From Bacteroidales bacterium (GTDB lineage Bacteria > Bacteroidota > Bacteroidia > Bacteroidales > UBA10428), in the NCBI GenBank assembly GCA_016926235.1, contig JAFGOZ010000547.1, positions 10,231 through 74,230 of the forward strand: a DNA stretch of 64,000 bases. Direction: 5' to 3'. The notes under the pieces are model-generated. The model was not told the DNA's origin and ran no database searches. It was given only the letters and a program-made list of their open reading frames with translations. The position numbers and the translations under genes are program-made. Positions 55,865 to 63,851 of the stretch are shown here, piece by piece (within the stretch, counting starts at the first letter, position 1; each line of letters starts with the position of its first letter).

Positions 55865-57361
55865 CTAATAGTATATTGTTGATTGAATAATATTTTCATC
55901 ACCGGAAATATATTGGCGAAATAACTCTACGTCATCTTCACTACCTCCAGTAGGCATTCCATAAAAGTCAATTACTCCTAATGGACCTGATAACTTCACT
56001 GCAGCACCAAAGCTCTTCAGATCATCAACCCTCCACATATTTTGATATTCTTCTCCGGCTACACCACAAGCCAGCACTACAAAGCGTTCTGATGTTTTTT
56101 CCATAGGTTTCATTTTCATCATTTTCCCATCACTTGGGCCATAGAATTTCTCTTTACTCTGGGTTGAAAATGTCACATACTGGGAGTTATAATCCGGTTC
56201 AATATCCTTATTGTTATCCAGCACATGTTTAGCAATCATCTCCAGCTGCTCTTCTTTAAGTGTTATGGTTTTAACGGACACCTTTTTAATGGCACCATCT
56301 TTGCTGCATGTAAGGTTTGCGGTTTGTCCCGGCTTTATTTTTTCAAACTCGCCTAATGCTTCTTCCACGTTTCTTACCTCTATGCCATTAATTTCAGTAA
56401 GTACATATCCAATTTTATCCTTGAGGGCCGAATATCCCGGAGAACCTGGTATAACATTGAGTATTACAGGTAATGAATCAATTGTCTCCAAATAATCGCC
56501 TAAAAATGTGCTTACATATTCAAAACGCTGTACTACTTCTATACCGATAAAAGCACGCAAAACCCGTCCATTATTGTTTATGATCTCATTCACAAGGCGA
56601 TTAGCCAGTCCAGCTTCGAGTGCAAAATTAATTTGCGACTGCCATACATCTTCACCAGAAGCATTTTCAGCAAAAGCAATCTGGGAATTAATCCCTGCAA
56701 CTTTGCCCTTGGCATCAACCAGTGGTCCGCCGCTATTACCCCATATCACAGTGGCTGTAGTCTGTAAAAAGCCAAATTTGCCTGTTGTACCTCCACGAAC
56801 ACGGTTTTTAGCACTAATTATCCCATCCGAAACCGAGTAAGGATATTCTCCCAATGGATTCCCGATGGCATAAACAGTTTCACCTATCCTGCTTTCTTCT
56901 GTCTTAAAGTCAACAGTTGTAATTTCATCTCCCGGCGTATCGACAAACTCCAATACGGCTATATCGTAAAAAGAGTCTCCTCCAACAATTTTTAATTCAT
57001 ATTTCTTTCTGTTAATTGTATATGCATAAATGCTACCTGGTTCATCCGATGCACTTTCAATAACATGTGCATTCGTTATAACATACTTTTTACCATTACG
57101 CATAATGATGAAACCTGATCCCGAACCTTCTGCTCCTGCCATATCCAATGCCTTTTCGTATGCTTGTTCAGCAATTTGTTCTCCTCTAAAACCCAGTGTT
57201 TGTTTTCCTGCTTCAGTTTTAAAAACAGCAACTGTAACCACTGATGGTAAAACACTTTCAAGCATATCTGAAGTGGATTGGCCAAAAATATGACCGCATA
57301 GAAACAAAGCAACCACTATTAAGATGCTATTCTTTTTATCTTTTCCAATCGTTTTCATCAT
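55865..57361 (-). CDS. Exported trypsin-like serine protease with PDZ domain
   Basis: A protein of 498 residues, S1C/HtrA-like. A signal (about 1-28) is followed by a protease domain (about 30-265) with triad H99 in TNAHVIES, D133 in YDIAVLEF and S210 in GNSGGPLVD. A PDZ domain (about 290-370; IPGSPGYSALKDKIGYVLTE) and a C-terminal region of about 130 residues without a recognised fold follow. An insert of about 25 residues precedes GSGSGFII. The frame opens at a TTG, but the ATG at 57361 is chosen (MMKTIGKDKK). It is first of the minus-strand run after the small secreted protein gene and its terminator. Confidence 0.9.
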   Translation of the reverse strand: MMKTIGKDKKNSILIVVALFLCGHIFGQSTSDMLESVLPSVVTVAVFKTEAGKQTLGFRGEQIAEQAYEKALDMAGAEGSGSGFIIMRNGKKYVITNAHVIESASDEPGSIYAYTINRKKYELKIVGGDSFYDIAVLEFVDTPGDEITTVDFKTEESRIGETVYAIGNPLGEYPYSVSDGIISAKNRVRGGTTGKFGFLQTTATVIWGNSGGPLVDAKGKVAGINSQIAFAENASGEDVWQSQINFALEAGLANRLVNEIINNNGRVLRAFIGIEVVQRFEYVSTFLGDYLETIDSLPVILNVIPGSPGYSALKDKIGYVLTEINGIEVRNVEEALGEFEKIKPGQTANLTCSKDGAIKKVSVKTITLKEEQLEMIAKHVLDNNKDIEPDYNSQYVTFSTQSKEKFYGPSDGKMMKMKPMEKTSERFVVLACGVAGEEYQNMWRVDDLKSFGAAVKLSGPLGVIDFYGMPTGGSEDDVELFRQYISGDENIIQSTIYY

Positions 57362-57377
57362 AATCAAATTTAATGGT

Positions 57378-57412
57378 AAAAAAAAAGAGCATAATCCGAC
57401 AGAATTATGCTC
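57378..57412 (-). terminator. Rho-independent terminator after the small secreted protein gene
   Basis: A perfect 9-bp stem (GAGCATAAT 57387-57395 with ATTATGCTC 57404-57412), 8-base loop, and nine T on the minus strand. It probably ends an abundant transcript of the small gene, with partial read-through or a separate start for the protease run. Confidence 0.9.
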
Positions 57413-57430
57413 CTTTTGGATTATTTCCTC

Positions 57431-57844
57431 TTAATAAGATAATGTCCAGGTAAATTCTGACAGGCAATCTACTTCTACTGGCCCCCATGTTACGGTACGA
57501 CCAACAGATGCACCATAAAGAAGAGTTTTACCAGGAATTGCAGTTGTCCAACCATAATCCCAGTCAGAAACAGTACCTTTCCAGTATCCATCAACATAAA
57601 TGTCAATTGAGAATCCGGAGTTGTTTACGATCTTTATCCAGCAGTCTGAAGCACCTCTTGATTCAGCAGGTTTTTCAGTTGGAGCATCGGTAGAAGGTTT
57701 GTCCTGAACAATATTAGGATCAGCACCTCTGGTAGCTTCATAAGCAGCACCTTTAGAATCAATATTAACTTTCTCTTTTTCCTGTGCATTAATAATTGTC
57801 ATAGACACAAATGCAAATACTGCAAATAATACAACTTTTTTCAT
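57431..57844 (-). CDS. Small secreted protein with disulphide-type Cys pair
   Basis: A protein of 137 residues; start at MKKVVLFAVFAF (57844), signal about 1-20. A flexible Pro/Thr/Glu-rich stretch (about 25-62) carries two RG motifs, TRGA (R39) and SRGA (R63). A compact beta domain follows (about 66-137), with C68 and C127 able to pair and many Trp, Gly and Tyr; it resembles small carbohydrate- or lectin-like sandwich domains, but I do not recognise the family. It is followed by a strong terminator. The RG sites mark it as a possible substrate of the neighbouring proteases (inference). Confidence 0.75.
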   Translation of the reverse strand: MKKVVLFAVFAFVSMTIINAQEKEKVNIDSKGAAYEATRGADPNIVQDKPSTDAPTEKPAESRGASDCWIKIVNNSGFSIDIYVDGYWKGTVSDWDYGWTTAIPGKTLLYGASVGRTVTWGPVEVDCLSEFTWTLSY

Positions 57845-58208
57845 AGTCAACAAATTTTAGTTAGTAATTAAAATCTTAATCTAAATATAATTAAAATGAA
57901 TGAAATAAAGAACTTCTTTTTTAATCCTTATTCACCAATTTAATATTTATATGGATTTAAAGTAACCCAATTTTATAAAAAAAAAAATAAAAAAATACTT
58001 TCTGCTGATTATCAAGCATTTAAAATATTAAATATTTTTTAATATTTACTACTTCAATACAAATACTGAAGATTACTAAAAGAAATATTCTTTTAATTTT
58101 CATAAAACCATTTTTTTTCTCATATTTAATTTTTATTTCCTGCTTCCAATACAATTATCTATCAAATAGATTATAAAACAACCCTTAATTGCTTAAACCT
58201 AATCTATT
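57845..58208. other. AT-rich divergent intergenic region
   Basis: 364 bases between the small secreted protein gene (minus) and the sigma factor gene (plus). It is very AT-rich, with A and T runs, and should hold both promoters. I see no TAnnTTTG match at the right place for either gene, no hairpin and no small ORF worth calling. Confidence 0.5.
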
Positions 58209-58799
58209 TTGGCTGTAAAGTATAGTGATATAGAGCTGTATGTGGGAGTTCGTGAAAGGGACAATAAAGTGTTAACTCATATCTATAAACACTTTTTCCC
58301 CCTCATAGAAAGTTTAATAACCTCAAATCAGGGAGATACACAAGAAGCACAAGATATTTTTCAGGAAGCCCTTATTATTACTTATCGAAAATTAAAAAAC
58401 AAAGAAGTAGACGTATCAGGAAGTTTTAAATCATACATTTATTCAATAGCAAAATTTTTATGGTTTCGTAAGCTTAAATCAGGAATTATAAGACAAAAGT
58501 ACGTTGAAGAGATAAAATCATCCAGCGATGTAGTGAATGATGTTACAGAATCATATATAACAAACCAAAAATACAAGTTATTTCAAAAGCACTTTAACAA
58601 ACTGGATTGGTTTTGCCAAAGAATCCTTCAAATGCAATTGCAAAAATTAAGTTATGAAGAAATTGCAAAGAATCTTGGGAAAAAAGATCCTGAATATATT
58701 AAGTCCAAAAAATATAAATGTAAAGAGATACTGATAAAGAATATTAAGAATGATCCGGAGTATAAAGATATATACCTGGACGATTTTCTTGATATTTAA
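58209..58799 (+). CDS. ECF-like RNA polymerase sigma factor, second copy
   Basis: A protein of 196 residues with a TTG start; no in-frame ATG occurs nearby. Region 2 has IFQEALIITYRKLKN and SFKSYIYSIAKFLWF, and region 4 has LSYEEIAKNLGKKDPEYIKS with a KYKCKE ending. It is a paralogue of the factor at 37255. Unlike that copy it is convergent with its neighbouring TPR-CHAT gene, overlapping it by four bases. The related anti-sigma-like gene lies 4.2 kb downstream at 63008. Confidence 0.82.
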   Translation: MAVKYSDIELYVGVRERDNKVLTHIYKHFFPLIESLITSNQGDTQEAQDIFQEALIITYRKLKNKEVDVSGSFKSYIYSIAKFLWFRKLKSGIIRQKYVEEIKSSSDVVNDVTESYITNQKYKLFQKHFNKLDWFCQRILQMQLQKLSYEEIAKNLGKKDPEYIKSKKYKCKEILIKNIKNDPEYKDIYLDDFLDI

Positions 58800-61645
58800 G
58801 ATGTTAATGATTTTTTATCATTCCATTTTTTCCGAATATTCACTGTTATCCCAAATCCGATTAAAATTAATAGAACCAATATGTATAAAAGAGGCCAGCG
58901 GGGCGAAATAATACTAAAGACAGGAGTAGTTTTACCAATATCCACATAACTTGCCCATAAAAATGGATGAGAGTGAGGAATATCAGCTTTATCTAAATAT
59001 TCAAGCTTTGCATACCTGAGTGCGTCATCAATAGGATTCCCTTTTTTAAGATATTTGTAAAAGGATGACATGATACTTACCCCTGCTTCATCATCTACTT
59101 CCCAAAGGGTCATGACAATACCCGGACATCCTGCAAATGCAAAACCACGGGCAAGACTCATTAACCCTTCCCCTTTTCGTAATTTGCCACTTCCACTACT
59201 GCACGAACTTAATACCACCAAATAGGCATTCAGATTTAAGTTGTATATCTCAAAAGTGTTTAAAAAACCATCATTTAAGCTATCTGTATGAGGCTCAAAT
59301 ACTAATTTTGAAAACATGGGATTCTCATCATTTAAAATTGTATGCATAGCCAAATGAAGAATTTTATAGGATTTGGCATTAACTTTAAAATTGGTCTCAG
59401 TTGCCTGATTACCAACAAAAACATTAGTGCCCCTGATAATATTGCTTATTCGATCTACTTCCTGTTTTGCAAATGGTAGAGGATTTAATTTATCCAGGTA
59501 ATCTGCCCGATATGATCTGAATGTTGAAGCTGCTAATTGTGAATTAGAATATTCCGGCACAAATGCAAGTAATTTATTCTCATTATTCAGAGTCTCTCTT
59601 TCTCTGTCCAGTAAATGAGTTACACTGAATGCATAACTTACTGTGTTCCCTCTTATCAAATAGGGCAAACTCCTATAATCCAATGTTTTTGGAATATTGC
59701 TATTATCACAAAGTAATAATTCAAAAGGCATATAAGATAATTCCTTGTCAGGAATAATAACCAGTTTTTTAACTCCAATAGCATCTTTGAATGGAAGGAG
59801 TAAAATATCATACAAACTTAAAGCAGCAGTAACATACTGATAAAAATCTTCTCCGTTCGTATTATTAAATTCCGTATTGCTTACATGCCTGAACAATATA
59901 ACCATTTGCTGGTAAAAATTACTATCAACCCGAATGCAGTGAACTTCATATGATTTCTTAGTGATTAAAAATGTGTATAACAGAGAATCATCCAATGCAT
60001 ATTCAATAACAGCCAAATCACGATTTAAATTACGTTGCAGATCACTGACTGAAACATCATTAATGTTATACTTTAGTTGATAGTATTCCGGATATTTTGT
60101 ATTGAAAATCCTTATTAATTCCTCATAATCACGGTTTAATGCAAAAAGCTTTTGTTCCCACAGATTAATCTTTACTGTGTCAGGATTTCTCTGTCTTTTT
60201 TCCTCATGAAGGTATTCACTATAAAAAGCTATGCTCCGGTTAATATCTTCCTCCTGCTTTAATAGCTCTGGGGGCACTCCCCCAATTTCTTTTGCTTCAT
60301 TATGCCTTAATGCATCCATAAGAACGGCTGATTTACCTTTTTCAGCAATTGAAAATAACCGGTCCTTATAAAAATCATTATTTGTTTGTTCCCATATTTC
60401 ATAAGTAACTTTTAGTGCCCATGAAAAAGTCTCTGTTTGGTGTTCCGCTAATATTAGCTTGCTTTCTTCACTCAGATACTCAAGGCGTATTTTATCAATT
60501 AGCTTCAAAGTCAGTTCAAAACCTTCAAATGAGGCTTCCAAATCATGCACTCCCCCACCGGATCGTGAATATTGATATAGTGCAACAGCTTTAAGTTTTA
60601 AAACTTCTAATAATTTTATTTTTGAATATGCATCCGAGATTTCAGGGTAAACATAAATATCTACATTGTTAAATTGTTCTGTAAGTATAATAATAGCGCT
60701 TTGATAATCTTTTATTGCTTGAAGATAATCACCATTTGTTATTCTAAAACCAGCCATTATTGTAAAACATTCATAGGCTTCAGGATGGTACATTCCATTA
60801 GGCATTCGATATAGATCAAGGGCTTTATTTAAATAGATCAAAGCCTTATCTTCATTTTTCAGTTTTAATAATAGTTCCCCATTGAACAAATAATTTCTCC
60901 CAAGAGATATATGCTTATCCCCATATATTTCAAGCGTTTTATTTATTGCTTGGTTGTTCATCTCCAAAGCTTTATCATAGTTTTCAATGTTTGCATAACA
61001 GATTGCCAGATTTAATAATGGTATTGAAATTGATTTTTCATCATATAAACGTTTCAAAGAAATACTCTCTTTATAAAAGGATATAGCTTCTTTATATTTT
61101 TTTAACTCATTATTTAGCATACCTAAACTATTATAGACACTTGAAAGTACTTTATAATCGATAACAGGCATACTTTTTAATAATGAAATAGAATTTACAT
61201 AATATTCTTCAGCATTCTTATAATCCCCTTTATTCTTAAGAATATTGCCAATATTAATTGTAACCTTTGCCAGATGCTTTAAACTATTATTCTCATTGTA
61301 TACTAATTGTGCCTTTCGGTAATATAACAATGCATTATCAATATCCCATTGATTCTTATATTGCACTCCAATATTTAAGTATAAATTGCCAAGTATAATA
61401 TCTTTCTCACCTAACATAACTTTATAAAGGTTTAACGCCCTCAGATATAACTGCTCTGATAATTCATAATTGCCCTTTAAATAATTATCCCAACCCAAAT
61501 TTTCATATAATTGAGCTGAGTCCATCAAATAATAATCGGATGTAATATCTTTTATATCCTGGCCATCAATTTCACAAGGGAATATTATAGTACAAAATAC
61601 TAAGAATATTAATTTAGAAATATAATATCCAAACTTAGGATTCAT
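58796..61645 (-). CDS. Exported membrane-anchored TPR-CHAT caspase-like protease
   Basis: A protein of 949 residues. A signal peptide (about 1-28) is followed by about ten TPR units (about 45-370), a helical linker with a coiled coil (about 370-560), a CHAT domain (about 590-905) and a C-terminal TM (about 915-935). The putative dyad is H768 in ILHLAMHTI and C815 in VLSSCSSGSG; the usual ATHG is changed to AMHT, so activity should be tested. The CHAT domain would lie in the periplasm between two membrane signals. It is shorter than the TPR-CHAT at 37912 and lacks its extra N-terminal region. Confidence 0.88.
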   Translation of the reverse strand: MNPKFGYYISKLIFLVFCTIIFPCEIDGQDIKDITSDYYLMDSAQLYENLGWDNYLKGNYELSEQLYLRALNLYKVMLGEKDIILGNLYLNIGVQYKNQWDIDNALLYYRKAQLVYNENNSLKHLAKVTINIGNILKNKGDYKNAEEYYVNSISLLKSMPVIDYKVLSSVYNSLGMLNNELKKYKEAISFYKESISLKRLYDEKSISIPLLNLAICYANIENYDKALEMNNQAINKTLEIYGDKHISLGRNYLFNGELLLKLKNEDKALIYLNKALDLYRMPNGMYHPEAYECFTIMAGFRITNGDYLQAIKDYQSAIIILTEQFNNVDIYVYPEISDAYSKIKLLEVLKLKAVALYQYSRSGGGVHDLEASFEGFELTLKLIDKIRLEYLSEESKLILAEHQTETFSWALKVTYEIWEQTNNDFYKDRLFSIAEKGKSAVLMDALRHNEAKEIGGVPPELLKQEEDINRSIAFYSEYLHEEKRQRNPDTVKINLWEQKLFALNRDYEELIRIFNTKYPEYYQLKYNINDVSVSDLQRNLNRDLAVIEYALDDSLLYTFLITKKSYEVHCIRVDSNFYQQMVILFRHVSNTEFNNTNGEDFYQYVTAALSLYDILLLPFKDAIGVKKLVIIPDKELSYMPFELLLCDNSNIPKTLDYRSLPYLIRGNTVSYAFSVTHLLDRERETLNNENKLLAFVPEYSNSQLAASTFRSYRADYLDKLNPLPFAKQEVDRISNIIRGTNVFVGNQATETNFKVNAKSYKILHLAMHTILNDENPMFSKLVFEPHTDSLNDGFLNTFEIYNLNLNAYLVVLSSCSSGSGKLRKGEGLMSLARGFAFAGCPGIVMTLWEVDDEAGVSIMSSFYKYLKKGNPIDDALRYAKLEYLDKADIPHSHPFLWASYVDIGKTTPVFSIISPRWPLLYILVLLILIGFGITVNIRKKWNDKKSLTS

Positions 61646-61938
61646 TCAGGGGTAAAGGTTTACACATTATAATTCAATGTACGAAAAAGAAGTATAATTG
61701 TTCGTAATATGGCAATGTTTTTATCTGGAAAATCGATAATGAAGAATAATTGAAAGAATTTGAAAAGAAGATTGGATATTAAAGCAATAAACTTCGCATA
61801 AATATTTCTTATATAATTAGTTTTCATATATTTATTCTATATTAATTAAATTATAATCTACATGAATTTACTATAACCCTATAATACAATGCATTATAAA
61901 ATGAAATGAAAAAAAAATAAAAAAAATAGAAAAATCCA
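61646..61938. other. AT-rich intergenic region, no gene seen
   Basis: 293 bases between the TPR-CHAT start codon and the first structured leader element. It is AT-rich with long A runs just before the element. No ORF or clear hairpin is found. Confidence 0.5.
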
Positions 61939-62072
61939 GGTCACTTTTGAGGTAGTTAGGAGATAATATTATAGAAGCAGGAAAATGCGGAAGCCGAAAA
62001 GCTAATTTATATGAAAACGAATTATTTTTTCATATGATAAATAGAGTAGGCAAAATATTAATCCTATTCATC
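61939..62072 (+). promoter_or_regulatory. Structured leader/promoter element, copy 1
   Basis: Conserved blocks in order: GGTCACTTTTGAG (61939-61951), TTAGGAGATAATAT (61956-61969), a small AGC/GCT hairpin AAGCCGAAAAGCT (61991-62003), a 9-bp hairpin (ATATGAAAA 62009-62017 with TTTTCATAT 62027-62035) and AATAGAGTAGG (62040-62050). Exactly 22 bases then lead to the ATG of the double-glycine peptide. GGTCAC and GATAAT are 17 bases apart, so the front part could be a promoter and the rest an RNA element. Copy 2 lies at 62493. Confidence 0.7.
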
Positions 62073-62210
62073 ATGAAAACTTTATCAGATTTATTCGACA
62101 ATTTTGAGAAATTAAACAAATTTGCTCTAAAAAATCAAGATCTTCAAAACATTAAAGGTGGAACTGGTGCTGATGACGACCAAACAGAACCGCCTCAAGG
62201 AAGAGGTTAA
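62073..62210 (+). CDS. Double-glycine leader peptide (bacteriocin/RiPP-like precursor)
   Basis: A 45-residue ORF, MKTLSDLFDNFEKLNKFALK then NQDLQNIKGG and a 15-residue tail TGADDDQTEPPQGRG. The leader is a charged amphipathic helix ending in IKGG, the cut site used by C39-peptidase ABC exporters. It resembles the GG-leader natural-product precursors of Bacteroidota. The tail has no Cys, Ser or aromatic residue, is acidic with Pro, and is very short, so it looks like a signalling peptide more than a modified antibiotic. No exporter or modifying enzyme lies in the window. The start is fixed by the element upstream. Confidence 0.7.
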   Translation: MKTLSDLFDNFEKLNKFALKNQDLQNIKGGTGADDDQTEPPQGRG

Positions 62211-62492
62211 TTCTTGTTTTTAAAGAAATGTATTTTTAATTAAGTACATCAAGAACCAACGTTCTATTTTTAGTATTCCTAAGAAGTATACCATTAAACT
62301 ATAATGGATGTCATTGTATTGTTCTTTGATTTGTTTGCGGAATCTTTTGATTTAAAAAAATGTCCATTGATTAAGATTTTAAACAAACAAATACAAAATG
62401 ATATTTATCATAGTATTAAGAAATAAAAATCATAATTTAAGTTATTGATTTTTAATGAATTGTATTTTTTATAAAAAAATTTGTAATAACAA

Positions 62493-62629
62493 GGTCACTT
62501 TTGAGATCTTTAGGAGATAATATAATACAAGGAGATATAAGCCGAAACCGAAAAGCTTTTTTTATTAAAGTTAATCTTCTTTGCTTTGATAAAAAGAATA
62601 GAGTAGGTATTAACAAATAAAGTAACATC
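62493..62629 (+). promoter_or_regulatory. Structured leader/promoter element, copy 2
   Basis: The same blocks as copy 1: GGTCACTTTTGAG (62493-62505), TTAGGAGATAATAT (62510-62523), AAGCCGAAACCGAAAAGCT (62539-62557), a 12-bp hairpin (TTTTTATTAAAG 62559-62570 with CTTTGATAAAAA 62584-62595) and AATAGAGTAGG (62597-62607). Again 22 bases lead to an ATG. The hairpin arms differ in sequence from copy 1 but keep pairing. The spacer 62211-62492 between the peptide stop and this copy is AT-rich and holds no gene. Confidence 0.7.
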
Positions 62630-62689
62630 ATGGATTTCCTTTTAATAAAGAAAATAAAAGGACGCTATGCAACAGACTGTTCTCCATAG
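62630..62689 (+). CDS. 19-codon ORF behind leader element copy 2, possibly a decayed peptide gene
   Basis: MDFLLIKKIKGRYATDCSP followed by TAG. It stands at the same 22-base distance from the element as the GG peptide. KKIKGR resembles the NIKGG leader end with the second Gly lost, so it may be a degenerate precursor or a regulatory uORF for the genes at 62799 and 63008. It is not supported as a functional gene. Confidence 0.3.
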   Translation: MDFLLIKKIKGRYATDCSP

Positions 62690-62798
62690 CAGATAATGAT
62701 CATACTTTAGCTAACAGTGATAATACCGGTTACTTGCTGTCCTTAGTAAGTATGATTGCTAACACATTACATTGTTTTCACTTAAACATCATTACACT

Positions 62799-62978
62799 AT
62801 GAATAATTTATGGAGTTTGCAGCTAAGCAAGCAGGAGACAAAAGAACTGGTTAATGATTTCAGGATTGGAATCATGAGTCTTGAAGAAACTCTATTTAAC
62901 AAAAATGAAATAGATAAGATAGCCAGTGAAATTGAAGAATATTTACTAAAAAATCATACAAAAGAGGACGAAGAATAA
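62799..62978 (+). CDS. Small acidic protein of unknown function
   Basis: A 59-residue ORF from the ATG at 62799 (MNNLWSLQLSKQETKELVND). It is helical, rich in Glu and Lys, with no signal peptide or Cys. The frame is open back to a TTG at 62772, but the ATG gives a better start. It lies 29 bases before the anti-sigma-like gene and is probably co-transcribed from leader element copy 2. I do not recognise the family. Confidence 0.6.
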   Translation: MNNLWSLQLSKQETKELVNDFRIGIMSLEETLFNKNEIDKIASEIEEYLLKNHTKEDEE

Positions 62979-63007
62979 CTACGTTAATTAAAAAAAAGTA
63001 AAACATC

Positions 63008-63760
63008 ATGGACAAGATCAATTATTCACTATTCATTGAAAAGTACCTTGATGGGGAAATGAATGAAACTGAACTAAAATGGTTCGAAAAGGAGCTTGAA
63101 GGTAATCCCCAACTACAAAAAGAATTAAAACTCAGGGAGGAAGTAAACCTTGCTATCGCCGAATCTGACATTATGGAACTGAGGGATGAACTCAATACAA
63201 TTTACAAGGATCAATATCCAGAACGGATCCCATCCCGAAAGATCCAAAATCTTCGAAAGATTATAATCCCTATTGCAGCGTCTTTAATAATAGCTTTCAT
63301 CACCTTCGCTGTCAAACCTTTCAATAGGGATTACACAAACCAGGAATTAGTTGCAAGGTATTATACACCTTATGATGCCGGAATGAATTATCGTAGTGCT
63401 GCCACAGAAGAGGAAAACCTCCTTAAAGCTGCCTATGAGAATTATCGCGAGAAGCGCTTTGAGCATGCCATTAAATACTTTGAAGCAGCATTGCAAAAAG
63501 ACGAAAACAATATGGCTTCCCATTTCTATACAGGTATGTCTTATTTCGAGCTGAAAAAATACAACCCGGCAGAAACTAATTTCGAAACGGTAATCACAAA
63601 TCGTGAAAATCTTTACCTGGATCAGGCTGAATGGTACCTTGGATTATGTTACCTCGCATCAAACAACAGGGAAAAAGCATTGGTAATCTTCCGAAAAATC
63701 AGCCAAAGTGATAGTTTTTATGCACGAAAAGCTAAAAAACTATCAAGAAAAATGACATAA
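63008..63760 (+). CDS. Anti-sigma-factor-like membrane protein with TPR C-terminus, second copy
   Basis: A protein of 250 residues. The cytoplasmic N-terminus (about 1-85) has IEKYLDGEMNETELKWFEKE, the same pattern as the protein at 36304. One TM follows (about 89-107) and then periplasmic TPR units (about 135-245; AYENYREKRFEHAIKYFEAA). No zinc-binding HxxxCxxC motif is present. Its presumed partner sigma factor is at 58209, with the CHAT gene and the peptide between them. The exposed linker between TM and TPR (about 110-130) would be a natural place for regulated cleavage (inference). Confidence 0.75.
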   Translation: MDKINYSLFIEKYLDGEMNETELKWFEKELEGNPQLQKELKLREEVNLAIAESDIMELRDELNTIYKDQYPERIPSRKIQNLRKIIIPIAASLIIAFITFAVKPFNRDYTNQELVARYYTPYDAGMNYRSAATEEENLLKAAYENYREKRFEHAIKYFEAALQKDENNMASHFYTGMSYFELKKYNPAETNFETVITNRENLYLDQAEWYLGLCYLASNNREKALVIFRKISQSDSFYARKAKKLSRKMT

Positions 63761-63769
63761 AGGAACCAC

Positions 63770-63829
63770 TTGCTTGATGAATAGGATTTCTACCTTATTC
63801 CTGCTTCTTATTTAGGTAGAAACAAGCAA
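63770..63829 (+). repeat. Imperfect inverted repeat between anti-sigma-like and kinase genes
   Basis: GGTAGAAACAAGCAA (63815-63829) pairs with TTGCTTG (63770-63776) and TTTCTACC (63787-63794), leaving a 10-base bulge on the left arm. No T-run follows. It could be a weak terminator or a leader structure for the kinase gene. Confidence 0.4.
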
Positions 63830-63851
63830 TTTGAAGTGTAGGGAGGATAAC

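Noticed and set aside
49390..57844. Bacterial gasdermin defence system next to the proteases
   Set aside because: None of the neighbouring proteins looks like a gasdermin, and all are exported, whereas gasdermin operons are cytoplasmic.
61939..62629. The two repeated elements as ends of an insertion sequence
   Set aside because: Both copies point the same way, are not inverted, contain no transposase between them, and keep a fixed distance to an ATG.
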